Source of the DNA: Chromatiaceae bacterium
Lineage (GTDB): Bacteria; Pseudomonadota; Gammaproteobacteria; Chromatiales; Chromatiaceae
Direction: 5' to 3'
Length of the DNA: 64,000 bases
Assembly (NCBI GenBank): GCA_019356535.1
Contig: CP037918.1
Coordinates: forward strand, 620,001-684,000
The notes beneath the pieces are model-generated. The model did no database searches. It saw only the letters and a list, made by a program, of their open reading frames with translations, and had not been told where the DNA came from. The position numbers were made by a program, and so were the translations under genes. Of this stretch, positions 29,384 through 42,420 are shown piece by piece (the first letter of the stretch is position 1; every line of letters starts with the position of its first letter).

Positions 29384-30916
29384 TCAGCGGTTCTGGTGCA
29401 GGGTGTGCCTGAGCTCGGCGATACGCACCGACCATTCGGCTGGGCCACGCTGGTGCACCGACTCGCCGTGGCTGTCCACCGCCACGGTGACCGGCATGTC
29501 CTGTACCTCGAACTCGTAGATGGCCTCCATCCCTAAATCCTCGAAGGCGATCACCCGGGCCTTCTTGATCGCCTGCGAGACCAGGTAGGCAGCGCCGCCG
29601 ACCGCGATCAGATAGGCGGCCTGGTGGCGGCGGATGGACTCGATGGCCTCGGGGCCGCGTTCGGCCTTGCCGATCATGCCCAGCAGGCCGGTCTGGCCGA
29701 GCATCATGTCGGTAAACTTGTCCATGCGCGTGGCGGTGGTGGGGCCGGCCGGACCCACCACCTCGTCGCCGACCGGATCGACCGGTCCCACGTAGTAGAT
29801 CAGCCGGTTGGTAAAGTCCACGCCCTCGGGCAGGGGCTGGCCGGATTCCAGCAGTTGCTGGATGCGCCGGTGCGCGGCGTCACGCCCGGTGAGCAGACGG
29901 CCGGAAAGTAGCAGGCGATCGCCGGCCTGCCAGGAGGCGACCTCCTCCCGGGTCAGGGTGTCGAGGTTCACCCGCCGTGCTTCGGGGCCTGGCGCCCAGT
30001 GGATATCGGGCCAGTCGTCCAGTGAGGGCGGCTCGAAGGTGGCCGGACCGGTCCCGTCCAGTTCGAACTCGACGTGCCGGGTGGCCGCACAGTTGGGGAT
30101 CATGCCCACGGGTAGTGAGGCGGCATGGGTGGCGTAGCTGAGGATCTTGACGTCGAGCACCGTGGTCAGGCCGCCCAGCCCCTGGGCGCCGATGCCCAGC
30201 GCGTTGACCCGCTCGTGGATCTTCAGGCGCAGTTCTTCGATGGGATTGGCCGGGCCACGTTGTTGCAGCTCGTGGATGTCGATGGGCGAGAGCAGCGCCT
30301 GCTTGGCCATCAGCAGAGCCTTCTCGGGGGTGCCGCCGATGCCGATGCCGAGGACGCCCGGCGGGCACCAGCCTGCTCCCATGCCCGGCAGGGTGCGCGC
30401 GACCCACTCGACCAGGTCGTCGCTGGGATTGAGAATGGCAAAGCGGGCCTTGTTCTCGGAGCCGCCTCCCTTGGCGGCAATGGCGATCTCGAAGCGGTCG
30501 CCGGGCACCAGCTCGGTGTAGACGATGGCCGGGGTGTTGTCGCCGGTGTTGCGGCGCGGCCCGATCGGTGGATCGACCATGGAGGCGCGTAGCGGGTTGA
30601 TCGGGTCGGTATAGGCGCGGCGCACGCCCTCGTCGATCATTTCCTGCAGGGAACGGTCGCTGTCGAAGCGCACATTCATGCCGATCTTGAGGAAGACCAC
30701 CACCGCGCCGGTATCCTGGCAGATCGGCCGGTGACCCTCGGCGCTCATGCGCGAGTTGGTGAGGATCTGTGCCAGGGCATCCTTTGCCGCGGGCGACTCC
30801 TCGCGCTCCCAGGCCGCGGCCACCGCGCGTACGAAGTCCCGCGGGTGATAGTAAGAGATGTATTGCAGGGCATCGTGGATGCTCTGGATCAGGTCGTCTT
30901 CGCGGATCAGTGTCAT
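29384..30916 (-). CDS. Class I (iron-sulfur) fumarate hydratase
   Basis: This 510-residue enzyme hydrates fumarate to malate. Candidate [4Fe-4S] cysteines lie in RPICQDTG, GAGWCPPGVLGIG and MIPNCAATRHVEF. The C-terminal beta domain (GRDAAHRRI, YYVGPVDPVGDEVVGPAGPTT) is fused, as in FumA/FumB. It starts four bases after the sucB stop (30916 chosen), giving the order sucA-sucB-fumarase. Being oxygen-sensitive, it suggests low-oxygen or iron-replete growth (inference). Confidence 0.95.
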   Translation of the reverse strand: MTLIREDDLIQSIHDALQYISYYHPRDFVRAVAAAWEREESPAAKDALAQILTNSRMSAEGHRPICQDTGAVVVFLKIGMNVRFDSDRSLQEMIDEGVRRAYTDPINPLRASMVDPPIGPRRNTGDNTPAIVYTELVPGDRFEIAIAAKGGGSENKARFAILNPSDDLVEWVARTLPGMGAGWCPPGVLGIGIGGTPEKALLMAKQALLSPIDIHELQQRGPANPIEELRLKIHERVNALGIGAQGLGGLTTVLDVKILSYATHAASLPVGMIPNCAATRHVEFELDGTGPATFEPPSLDDWPDIHWAPGPEARRVNLDTLTREEVASWQAGDRLLLSGRLLTGRDAAHRRIQQLLESGQPLPEGVDFTNRLIYYVGPVDPVGDEVVGPAGPTTATRMDKFTDMMLGQTGLLGMIGKAERGPEAIESIRRHQAAYLIAVGGAAYLVSQAIKKARVIAFEDLGMEAIYEFEVQDMPVTVAVDSHGESVHQRGPAEWSVRIAELRHTLHQNR

Positions 30917-30920
30917 GTCT

Positions 30921-32210
30921 TCACACACCCAGCATCAGGCGGGCCGGGTCTTCCAGGCACTGCTTGATGGTGACCAGCGTCTGCACCGCCTCGCGTCCGT
31001 CGATGATACGGTGATCATACGACAAGGCGAGATACATCATGGGGCGGATCACGATCTCGCCATCGACCACCACGGGGCGCTCGGTGATGTTGTGCATGCC
31101 CAGGATGGCGCTCTGCGGCGGGTTGAGGATGGGGGTGGACAGCATGGAGCCATAGACCCCGCCGTTGGAGATGGTGAAGGTGCCACCAGTGAGTTCCTCG
31201 TAACTGAGGGTGCCGTCCTGAGCCTTTTGTGCGAACTGCTTGATGCGGCGTTCGATCTCCGCGAAGCTGAGCTGGTCGGCGTCGCGCAGGATGGGCACCA
31301 CCAGGCCGCGCGGCGAGCCGACGGCGATGCCAATGTCGAAATAGTCATGATAGACGATGTCGGTGCCGTCCACCGAGGCGTTGATCACCGGGAATTTCTT
31401 GAGCGCCTCGATGACGGCCTTGACGAAGAAGGACATGAAACCCAGCTTGACGCCGTGTTCCTGCTCGAAGCGCTCGCGCAGGCGGCGGCGCAAGGCCATG
31501 ACCTCGGACAGGTCCACCTCGTTGAAGGTGGTGAGGATGGCGGCGGTGTGCTGGGCCTCGACCAGGCGCTCGGCGATGCGCGCGCGCAGGCGGCTCATGG
31601 GTACCCGCGTCTCGTTGCGTGCCGGCCCACTCGCGGCCGTCGGCGGGATCATCGCCTTGAGGTCTTCCTCGTCCTGCTGTTTCTGCAGCTCGTCGAGATA
31701 GCGCATCACGTCTGCCTTGAGGATGCGTCCATCCTTGCCGGTGCCGCGGATCTTGCTCGGGTCCAGTGACAGCTCCTTGACCAGGCGACGCACTGCCGGG
31801 GTGAGTATGGGTTCGGCGTCGTTGCTCGCGGGCGCTGTGCTGGTCGCGGCGGCCGGGGCCTTGGCTGCAGGGGCAGGGGTTTTCGCTGCAGGGGGCGGGG
31901 CCTTCGCTGCCGGGGCGTCGGCCGGTTCGGGGGATGGCGCCTCGGCCGGTGGGGCGGTCTTCACGGTGGTAGCGCCCGCTTCAATGAATCCCAGCAGGTC
32001 GTCGCTGGTGACCACTGCGCCGGTCTCGGCGCGGATCTCGGTGAGTACCCCGTCGACCGGCGAGGGGACCTCGAGCACGACCTTGTCGGTTTCCAGGTCG
32101 AGCAGGTTCTCGTCGCGCGCGACGGGGTCACCCGGTTGCTTGTGCCAGGCCACTACGGTGGCGTCGGTGACCGATTCGGGAAGGGTAGGGACCTTCAGTT
32201 CGATGGGCAT
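30921..32210 (-). CDS. sucB: 2-oxoglutarate dehydrogenase E2, dihydrolipoyl succinyltransferase
   Basis: This 429-residue protein has one N-terminal lipoyl domain (lipoyl lysine in [13 protein letters not shown] near residue 43), an Ala/Pro/Lys-rich flexible linker, and a peripheral-subunit binding domain ([18 protein letters not shown]). The C-terminal acyltransferase core carries the catalytic SYDHRIIDG near residue 400. It lies three bases after sucA and four bases before the fumarase gene. Confidence 0.96.
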   Translation of the reverse strand: MPIELKVPTLPESVTDATVVAWHKQPGDPVARDENLLDLETDKVVLEVPSPVDGVLTEIRAETGAVVTSDDLLGFIEAGATTVKTAPPAEAPSPEPADAPAAKAPPPAAKTPAPAAKAPAAATSTAPASNDAEPILTPAVRRLVKELSLDPSKIRGTGKDGRILKADVMRYLDELQKQQDEEDLKAMIPPTAASGPARNETRVPMSRLRARIAERLVEAQHTAAILTTFNEVDLSEVMALRRRLRERFEQEHGVKLGFMSFFVKAVIEALKKFPVINASVDGTDIVYHDYFDIGIAVGSPRGLVVPILRDADQLSFAEIERRIKQFAQKAQDGTLSYEELTGGTFTISNGGVYGSMLSTPILNPPQSAILGMHNITERPVVVDGEIVIRPMMYLALSYDHRIIDGREAVQTLVTIKQCLEDPARLMLGV

Positions 32211-32213
32211 GGT

Positions 32214-35075
32214 TCAACCTCTGCGGTTCATGGACGGATCGGCATAGCCGGTGAGGGCGTCGTCGACCAGTTTTTCCTGTTCTTCCTGGTGCACCCGGAA
32301 ATAGCCGGTGGCCGGTGCCGCGGCCGAGGGACGGCCGCAGTAGATCAGCGGCTTACGCGGGTCCAGCGAGGCGTGGAAGCGGTGCTTGATCTGGTCCCAG
32401 TAGCCCTGGTTCTGGGGTTCTTCCTGGCACCAGACGTATTTCTCCACCGCCGGATAGCTGTCGATGACCTGGCGGTAGGCCTCCCAAGGGAAGGGATAGA
32501 GCTGTTCGAGACGCACGATGGCCACGTCCTCGATGCCGCGGCTGCGGCGTGCCTGCAACAGGTCGTAATAGACCTTGCCGGTACACAGGATGAGTTGCCG
32601 GACCTTTTCCTTGTCGAGCGGATCGACTTCGTCGATCACGGTCTCGAACTGGCCGGTGCTCAGGGATTCCAGTGGCGAGGTGGCCAGCGGACTGCGCAAC
32701 AGGCTCTTGGGCGTGAACACGATCAAGGGGTGCCGGAAGGGGCGGATTACCTGTCGCATCAGCAGGTGAAAGATCTGCGCCGGGGTAGTGGGTACGCAGA
32801 CCTGGATGTTGTGCTCGGCGCACAACTGCAGGTAGCGCTCGGGGCGCGCCGAGGAGTGTTCCGGTCCCTGACCCTCGTAGCCGTGCGGCAGGAACAGGGT
32901 GAGCCCGCAGTACAGGCCCCACTTGGCCCCGGCCGAAGTGATGAACTGGTCGATCACCACCTGGGCGCCATTGGCGAAGTCGCCGAACTGGGCCTCCCAG
33001 ATGGTCAGCCCATCGGGTTCGGCTGAAGCGTAGCCGTACTCGAAGGCCAGCACCGCTTCTTCGGACAGCACCGAATCGATGATCACGCAGTTGGGCTGGT
33101 TCGGGTGCAGGTGCTGCAAGGGCATGTAGCTCTCGCCGGTCTCCTGGTTACGCCACATGGCATGGCGGTGGAAGAAGGTGCCGCGCCGGGCGTCCTGTCC
33201 CGAGAGGCGGACCGGGTAGCCGCGGTCGAGCAGGCAGGCATAGGCCATGATCTCGGCAAAGCCCCAGTCCATCAGCCGGGTGCCCTGAGCCATCTGCTGA
33301 CGGTCCTCGAGGATGCGTGCCAGCCGCGGGTGCAGTGGGAAGTCTTGTGGCGGGGTGAAGATCTGCCCGGCCAGCGCTGCGATGCGGTCGGGATCGACCC
33401 GGGTGTCGACCGGGGTATCCCAGCTCACGCCCTGGAAGCGTTTCCAATCCACGTGGATGCGCCCGTCCAGGTCGCACAGGGCGGTGCGGCCCACGCAGTT
33501 GCCCTTTTCGAACTCGTTACGGATGTCTTCCACTTCCTTCTGTACCGCCTCGGGCGTGACCACGCCCTCGGCGATCAGGCGTTCGGCGTACAGGGCGCGC
33601 ACCGGCGGGTGGTTGCGGATCTTGCGATACATGACCGGTTGGGTCACCGCCGGCTCGTCGGCCTCGTTGTGGCCCTGGCGGCGATAGCACACCAGGTCGA
33701 TCACCACGTCCTTGTGGAAGCGCATGCGGTAGTCGAAGGCCAGGCGGGTGACGAAGATCACTGCCTCGGGGTCGTCGCCGTTCACGTGGAAAATGGGGGC
33801 CTGCACCATCTTGGCGATGTCGGTGCAGTAATGAGTGGAACGGCTGTCCAGCAGGTTGCTGGTGGTGAAGCCGATCTGGTTGTTGATCACGATATGCACC
33901 GTGCCGCCGACGCCAAAGCCACGCGCCTGCGACATGTTGAAGGTCTCCTGGTTGACGCCCTGGCCCGCGATGGCGGCGTCGCCGTGGATCACCACCGGGA
34001 TGATCTTGTCGCCGTTGACATCGTGGTAGCGCTGCTGGCGTGCCCGTACCGAGCCCATGATGACCGGGTTGATGATCTCCAGGTGCGAGGGGTTGAAGCC
34101 CAGGGTGACGTGGATGGGACCGTGTGGGGTCTCTAGGTCCACCGAAAAGCCCTTGTGGTATTTCACGTCGCCGGAAGACAGGATGCCCCGGTCGGGGTGT
34201 TCGGGACGTACGCCTTCGAATTCCTGGAAGATCTCGCGCGGCGGTTTGGCCAGGATATTGGCCAGCACGTTGAGCCGCCCACGATGCGCCATGCCGATAA
34301 CTACCTCTTCGGCCTGATCGCGTCCTGCGCGAACGATCAGTTCATCGAGCAGGGGAATCAGCGTTTCACCGCCCTCGAGCGAGAAGCGTTTCTGCCCCAC
34401 GAAGCGGGCGTGCATGTACTTTTCGATGCCCTCTGCCGCGGTGATCATGTGCAGCAGCCAGCGCCGGTCTTCGTCGCTCAGTTCGGGGCGTGCCCGGTAG
34501 CCTTCGAGGCGTTGCTGTATCCAGCGTTTCTCCTCGGTGCTGGTGATGTGCATGTACTCCGAGCCCACCTTGCCGGTGTAGACCGTCTGCACGATCTCCA
34601 GGATCTCGCGCAGTGGCAGGCGCTCGGGGGCAAACAGCGAGCCGGTGTTGAAGGTCTCGTCCAGATCCGCCTCGGAGAAGCCGTAATAGGAAGGCTGCAG
34701 CTCGGGCAGGGGGATGATGTCGTGCAGCTTGAGGGGGTCGAGATCGGCGTTCTGATGGCCGCGCACCCGGTAGGCATTGATAAGGCGCAGTACCTTCGCC
34801 TGGCGCTCGGCCGCTGTCGCATTGAAGGCCGGTGCCTGGCGGCTGGCCGAGCTGGCCGTCAGGTGCGCGAGATTGGTACGGATCTCGCGATGCGAGACAT
34901 CGGGCTGCTCGCGCTCCAGACCACCTACCGGTGGCAGCGACTCGAAATGCCGACGCCAGTCCTCGGGGACACTGGCAGGGTCTTTCAGGAAGTCTTCGTA
35001 GAGTGCTTCGATGAAGGGGGCGTTGCCGCCGAAGAAGCCCGAGGCTCGGGCCTGTTTTTCCAGGAAGTCCGACAT
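32214..35075 (-). CDS. sucA: 2-oxoglutarate dehydrogenase E1
   Basis: This thiamine-diphosphate enzyme of about 953 residues decarboxylates 2-oxoglutarate. Recognisable parts are FIEALYEDFLKDPASVPEDW, the AHRGRLNVLANIL segment, GDAAIAGQGVNQETFNMSQ, VINNQIGFTT and the C-terminal LPHGYEGQGPEHSSARPERYLQ (split around the motif). The start at 35075 gives MSDFLEKQ. A GTG 36 bases upstream is an alternative, and neither has a good ribosome-binding site. It heads sucA-sucB-fum. sdh and lpd are not adjacent. Confidence 0.95.
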   Translation of the reverse strand: MSDFLEKQARASGFFGGNAPFIEALYEDFLKDPASVPEDWRRHFESLPPVGGLEREQPDVSHREIRTNLAHLTASSASRQAPAFNATAAERQAKVLRLINAYRVRGHQNADLDPLKLHDIIPLPELQPSYYGFSEADLDETFNTGSLFAPERLPLREILEIVQTVYTGKVGSEYMHITSTEEKRWIQQRLEGYRARPELSDEDRRWLLHMITAAEGIEKYMHARFVGQKRFSLEGGETLIPLLDELIVRAGRDQAEEVVIGMAHRGRLNVLANILAKPPREIFQEFEGVRPEHPDRGILSSGDVKYHKGFSVDLETPHGPIHVTLGFNPSHLEIINPVIMGSVRARQQRYHDVNGDKIIPVVIHGDAAIAGQGVNQETFNMSQARGFGVGGTVHIVINNQIGFTTSNLLDSRSTHYCTDIAKMVQAPIFHVNGDDPEAVIFVTRLAFDYRMRFHKDVVIDLVCYRRQGHNEADEPAVTQPVMYRKIRNHPPVRALYAERLIAEGVVTPEAVQKEVEDIRNEFEKGNCVGRTALCDLDGRIHVDWKRFQGVSWDTPVDTRVDPDRIAALAGQIFTPPQDFPLHPRLARILEDRQQMAQGTRLMDWGFAEIMAYACLLDRGYPVRLSGQDARRGTFFHRHAMWRNQETGESYMPLQHLHPNQPNCVIIDSVLSEEAVLAFEYGYASAEPDGLTIWEAQFGDFANGAQVVIDQFITSAGAKWGLYCGLTLFLPHGYEGQGPEHSSARPERYLQLCAEHNIQVCVPTTPAQIFHLLMRQVIRPFRHPLIVFTPKSLLRSPLATSPLESLSTGQFETVIDEVDPLDKEKVRQLILCTGKVYYDLLQARRSRGIEDVAIVRLEQLYPFPWEAYRQVIDSYPAVEKYVWCQEEPQNQGYWDQIKHRFHASLDPRKPLIYCGRPSAAAPATGYFRVHQEEQEKLVDDALTGYADPSMNRRG

Positions 35076-35201
35076 TTTTGGACGATCGACCTTTTTTGTT
35101 GTTTGTGACACCAGCCGTGTTCAATGAGCTGATATTACAAGGCATCCTAGCACATGTATAGCCGGCATCCACGATCTGTTTTTAGAATGGGATGATCGTC
35201 A

Positions 35202-35219
35202 TATATGTGAATCGTTTAC
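35202..35219. promoter_or_regulatory. Possible Cra- or CRP-like operator upstream of sucA
   Basis: The stretch around TGTGAATCGTTTACAC contains an imperfect GTGAA/TTTAC palindrome and a TGAATCG core reminiscent of Cra sites. TATACA at about 35158 on the minus strand is a possible sucA -10. The assignment is tentative. Confidence 0.25.
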
Positions 35220-35391
35220 ACGATGTGAATGCCGGGGGAAGCGGCGTCGTGGCGGGGTGGCGCGGTGCGTTTCCGAGGTCGTCTGATGCTGGCGACGATC
35301 GGCTGGCCCTTTGCTAGTATCGTGTGCAGAATCTTTTTCCGGCGGTGCGGGTCCATCAAGGGCCGGGGCTCCGGGCAGTGGCCCATTGCAG

Positions 35392-35586
35392 ATGAGTAGC
35401 AGAAAGAAGGACAAGCTTGTTCCACGTCCCGACATCCACGCCATCGAGGCGGATGTCGCCTACTTTGATGCCCGTATCTCCTTCGCCTCGCGCGGAGACC
35501 GCACGGTGTACAAGCAGGCCCAGCGCAGGGCCTACGAGGCGCTGAGCAAGAGCCTCTCCGAGACTCTGGAGCAGCTGCGCAAGTAG
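35392..35586 (+). CDS. Small hypothetical protein, 64 residues
   Basis: This is a small, charged, probably helical protein (MSSRKKDKLVPRPDIHAIE at the start, ending SETLEQLRK). It contains RISFASRGDRTVYKQAQRRAYEALSKSL, split here only by description. No known domain is recognised. The ATG lies in a plausible position, and the gene ends six bases before the convergent RND pump gene. Codon use resembles neighbours, but no strong ribosome-binding site is seen. Confidence 0.5.
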   Translation: MSSRKKDKLVPRPDIHAIEADVAYFDARISFASRGDRTVYKQAQRRAYEALSKSLSETLEQLRK

Positions 35587-35591
35587 CGGGT

Positions 35592-38698
<3,107 letters not shown>

Positions 38699-38702
<4 letters not shown>

Positions 38703-39835
38703 GGCGTGCGGATCTTTACCTGGGTGCCGGGCGCCAAGCCGGCCGGATTGCCGCGCAACAGTCGGTCCCCGGCTGGGAGTGGATCGATCAATACCTCGGC
38801 CGGGCCGGTAAAGCGACGCCGTACCGGACGTATTCGCAGGCGGTTGTCGGCATCGACCACCCAGACCCGATCATCGTCCAGCAGGTATTCGCGGGGCAGG
38901 GCGACGACGCCGTCGAGGCGGCCCAGCTCGATCCGGGCCTGGACCAGGCTACCGAGCAACAGGGGTGGGCGGTCGCCGTAGCGGCCCGTGCGGTCGAGCG
39001 GGTCGTCGATGCGCGCCACGACCTGGAGCTGGCGAGTCCGCTCGTCGAGTTGCCGGTCGATGCGCTCGAACCGCGCCGGGTAGTCGTGGCCGGCCTGGTG
39101 CAGGGTGATCGCGGTGATCCCCCTCTTCAGCCAGGGCAGGCGTTCCGGAGGCATATGCAGGCGGACCTGAAAGTGGTCGGCGGGCGCCAGCCGGGCGATG
39201 CGCTCGCCGCGATCGACCAGTTCACCGGCCGTCCGGTCGCGTGTCAGCACCAGGGCATCGAACGCGAGGCGGGGCCGGCAGCGTTCCAGATCGAGGCGCG
39301 CCCGTTCCAGCCCGGCACGGGCCAGCGCCACTTCGGCCTGGGCCTCGCGCAGCTGGGGTTCGCGCAGGGTGAGTGGCAGGGAGCGCTCTTCGATACGCAG
39401 GTGGTCCTGCAACATGCGCAGTTCCTTCTTCGCCAGCTGGTGCTTGCCACCCTCGATCGCCAGTTGCGCCCGGGCCTTGGCCAGTCGGGCCTCGGCCTCG
39501 CGCACCGCAAGCCGGTAGTCGGCCGGGTCGATCTCGACCAGGGGCTCGCCCGCGGGGATCACGCCTCCAGGATACAGTTGCGGGTGTCGTTTCTCGATGT
39601 TGCCGCCGACCCGGGCGCGCAGATCCAGGGCGTCTTCCGCCACCACCCGGCCCCAGGCCTGGATGCGCAGGGGATGGGAGCCCGGCCGGGCGTCGATTAC
39701 CGCCACGGCTGGCAGCGGTGTTTCATCGGCCGGTATGTGCTGGCGTGGTTCGGGATGCAGGATCTGCCAGGCCGCAGCGCCGAAGGCGGTGGCTGCCAGG
39801 AGCACGGGCAGGGAACGACGTACGAGGCGGCTCAT
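38699..39835 (-). CDS. RND membrane-fusion (periplasmic adaptor) protein
   Basis: This 378-residue adaptor has an N-terminal membrane anchor (RRSLPVLLAATAFGAAAWQIL) and a barrel-sandwich hybrid half (WGRVVAEDALDLRARVGGNI). An alpha-hairpin with coiled-coil character (LAVREAEARLAKARAQLAIEGG) follows, then a second half RCRPRLAFDALVLTR and beta-barrel domains. It pairs with the downstream pump gene by a four-base overlap. Confidence 0.9.
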
Positions 39836-40054
39836 GGGGCACCTGGCAACGCCGGTGGCGGGCTGGCCGCCTGCTGAGACATGGAACGGGATTTCATATG
39901 GCCGACTATAACCAAGGAAAAGCGCCCGAAAAACGATTGCCTGTTGCCGGTTGTTCAGGTGGGTTGGCGGAAACCGGGTTTTCGATTTTTGAATTCAAGT
40001 TCGTTTTCCGCTGGCCGTAACAGGGGGCAGGCAGGCGGAACAAAATGTAACCCC

Positions 40055-41131
40055 ATGACATCACAGACACTGAACATTTCGGCGCCGAGGCGTTGTTCTA
40101 CTATCCAGGTAATCGACAGCCTGGCAGAAATCACGCGTTATCTCGACAAGGAGCTGATCGAACACAGCCTGCTGACCACGCTCAGCGAGTTCGAACGCGA
40201 CCAGGAACTGCGCCTGTACAAGGTGGTGCGGCACGAGCCCAACCTGGAACTCGCCCTGGTGGGGCAATATCACCAGGGCATCATCGTCCACGGGAGCGAG
40301 ATCAGTTGCCATTCCATCGAGGAAGGCCTGGCAGAGCTGATCGAGCGCAGCGTCGCCATGGGGGAGATGGTGGTCGTACCCGATGCCGTCGATGGCAAGT
40401 CGGTCTATGTTCACCCGATCTACGACCAGGAAGGCGAAATGTGTTCGCTGCTGGTGCAGATCTGTCCGCCCTTGCAGTCAGAGGACGAACGTCTGATCGG
40501 TGGCCTGTTGCGGATCTATGCCAATTACCTGTCGCTGCTGGATCTCAGCCAGAGGGACAAGCTGACCTCACTGCTCAACCGCGACCGCCTGCATACCAAG
40601 GTGATGCAGATTCTTAGTCGTCAGCGTCTGAGTGACAGCAGCCAACACCAGCCCAGGCGGCGGCGTCACGACGAGCAGAGGTTCTGGCTGGCGGTCATCG
40701 ACATCGACCATTTCAAGCAGGTCAACGATGCCTACGGCCACCTGATCGGTGACGAGATCCTGATCGTCTTCGCCCGCCTGATGCACGAGGTGTTTCGCAA
40801 CGACGACCTGCTGTTCCGCTACGGCGGGGAGGAGTTCGTGGTCATCATCCGCGCCGATGACAAGGACAATGCACGGTGCGCCTTCGAGCGTTTCCGCACC
40901 CGCGTGGCCGAACATGAGTTCCCCACGGTGGGCAGCATGACCGCCTCGCTCGGCGTGGTGGAGATCGATCGCCAGGAGAGTCCGGCCGACGTGATCGATG
41001 AGGCCGATCGTGCCCTGTACTGGGCGAAGGAGCACGGTCGCAACCGGCTGGCCTTCTACCAGGATCTGGTGGACGCGGGTGATATCGTGCCCAAGGCCAT
41101 GCCGATAGCTGGCGAGATCAACCTGTTCTGA
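40055..41131 (+). CDS. Diguanylate cyclase (GGDEF) with N-terminal GAF-like sensor
   Basis: This 358-residue protein makes c-di-GMP. The N-terminal half (residues 10-175) resembles a GAF domain without membrane helices. The GGDEF domain begins DKLTSLLNRDRLHTKVM and carries the active-site RYGGEEFVVI. The inhibitory I-site RNDD lies five residues before GGEEF, so product inhibition is expected. The ATG at 40055 was chosen because the longer frame upstream lacks domain similarity. It is a single gene with a 220-base leader. Confidence 0.93.
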   Translation: MTSQTLNISAPRRCSTIQVIDSLAEITRYLDKELIEHSLLTTLSEFERDQELRLYKVVRHEPNLELALVGQYHQGIIVHGSEISCHSIEEGLAELIERSVAMGEMVVVPDAVDGKSVYVHPIYDQEGEMCSLLVQICPPLQSEDERLIGGLLRIYANYLSLLDLSQRDKLTSLLNRDRLHTKVMQILSRQRLSDSSQHQPRRRRHDEQRFWLAVIDIDHFKQVNDAYGHLIGDEILIVFARLMHEVFRNDDLLFRYGGEEFVVIIRADDKDNARCAFERFRTRVAEHEFPTVGSMTASLGVVEIDRQESPADVIDEADRALYWAKEHGRNRLAFYQDLVDAGDIVPKAMPIAGEINLF

Positions 41132-41137
41132 GCAGGG

Positions 41138-41890
41138 TCAGAAGAACAGCAGCTTGATGATGAAGGCTGCCAGCGTGAGATTGAGTACGCGTCGTATCCA
41201 GGCGTCGCCGTGGGTCACGCTCGAATGTGCACCCAGCCAGCCACCGATTGCGTTGCCCAGCGCCAGCCAGGCGCCCACCCACCACATCAGTTGCACCTGC
41301 GAGGCGAACACCGCCAGCGCCACCACGGTATAGGCGGTGACGATGAACACCTTGTGCATGTTGGTCAGCACCAGGTTCAGTCCCATCACCCGGTGCAGGA
41401 TGGGCATCAGGATGAAGCCCACGCCGAGCTGGATGAAGCCTCCCCAGAAACCCGCGCCAACCATCAGCAGGTGACCGGCCAGCAGGCGGCGAGGATGTTC
41501 GCCGGCGGCTTGTGCAGCATGTTCGGCCGAGCGCCTATCGCGCCACATCAGCAACATCACGCCGAGCATGATCAGGGCCACCACCCGGTCGAACCATTCG
41601 CCCTCAAGGTGCACCCCTACCAGGGCGCCCGCCAGTGCGCCTGCGGAGGCGGCAGCCGAGAGCGTCAGGCTGAGGCGAAAGTCGGAGAAGCCGCGTTGCC
41701 GGAAGGTGGCCACCGCGGTGATGTTCTGCAACAGGATGGCGATGCGGTTAGTGCCGTTGGCCACTGGGCCGGGCAGGCCCATGAACACCATCAGCGGCAC
41801 GGTCAGCAGTGAACCGCCGCCGGCCACGACGTTCAGCCAACCACTCACTACCCCGGCCAGTGCCAGCAGGGCCAGTTCCCAGTCGCCCAT
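41138..41890 (-). CDS. TauE/SafE-family sulfite exporter-like permease
   Basis: This 250-residue membrane protein has about seven to eight hydrophobic helices. The TauE/SafE signature LLALAGVVSGWLNVVAGGGSLLTVP is at the N-terminus and a repeated half (GAGFWGGFIQLGVGFILMPIL) is near residue 145. Family members move sulfite, sulfoacetate or related organosulfur anions. The substrate here is unknown. It converges with the GGDEF gene, with six bases between. Confidence 0.9.
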   Translation of the reverse strand: MGDWELALLALAGVVSGWLNVVAGGGSLLTVPLMVFMGLPGPVANGTNRIAILLQNITAVATFRQRGFSDFRLSLTLSAAASAGALAGALVGVHLEGEWFDRVVALIMLGVMLLMWRDRRSAEHAAQAAGEHPRRLLAGHLLMVGAGFWGGFIQLGVGFILMPILHRVMGLNLVLTNMHKVFIVTAYTVVALAVFASQVQLMWWVGAWLALGNAIGGWLGAHSSVTHGDAWIRRVLNLTLAAFIIKLLFF

Positions 41891-42417
41891 TGTGTCCCTC
41901 TTCGCCCGAAAAGCCGAAGTCTCGCGCGTGTCGCGGCTGGAGGAAAGTCGAAAATTTCAATACAGCAGACTGGCAGTGAATGGCGCCCGGGGTGCGCTGC
42001 GCGAGGCCCGTCATCGGGTCGAACCGTTTGCGGCGGAGGCGCCGATCCTACCGTAGGAGGCCCGTCTCCGGGCCGAATGTTCATGGCGAGAAGGGAATTG
42101 GCGCCCCGAGACGATGTCTCGGCCGCGTGCCGCGGCCTCGGGCTTCGCGGCTGGCGCCGCTCGTCGAACGCCCTTCTGAAACGTCGGACGTTCGAATCGG
42201 TGGTGTTATCGGCAACAGGTGGATGCGCGAGGCTCGTGGCGTGAAAAATCAGGTGTATGGCGCCCCCGAGACGATGTCTCGGCCGCGCGTCGCGGCCTCG
42301 GGCTTCGCGGCTGGCGCCGCTCGTCGAACGCCCTTCTGAAACGTCGGACGTTCGAATCGGTGGTGTTATCGGCAACAGGTGGATGTGCGAGGCTCGTGGC
42401 CCGAAAAATCAGGTGTA
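41891..42417. other. Repeat-rich intergenic region upstream of tRNA-Arg
   Basis: No credible gene is seen in these 527 bases. The short frames are products of the repeats. The region contains the REP-like copy at 42051-42090 and two tandem 160-bp units at 42101-42260 and 42261-42420 that end in a copy of the tRNA-Arg 3' end. Confidence 0.7.
42051..42090. repeat. REP-like dispersed repeat, copy 2
   Basis: 33/40 identical to 28546-28585, with the GGCC-bounded hairpin conserved and weaker similarity further upstream (from about 42011). Confidence 0.6.
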
Positions 42418-42420
42418 TGG
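42101..42420. repeat. Two tandem 160-bp units derived partly from tRNA-Arg 3' end
   Basis: Units 42101-42260 and 42261-42420 are nearly identical, with a period of exactly 160. A 33-base segment spanning the tRNA 3' end, CCA and downstream flank (42403-42435) recurs at 42243-42275 with one mismatch. Each unit contains the palindrome CCGAGAC-GAT-GTCTCGG. Each also has an inverted 17-base copy of the tRNA T-arm (42183-42199 and 42343-42359 versus 42432-42448). No integrase is present. Confidence 0.85.

Noticed and set aside
42101-42420. CRISPR array
   Set aside because: The repeated unit is 160 bases and occurs only twice with no variable spacers, and no cas genes are present.
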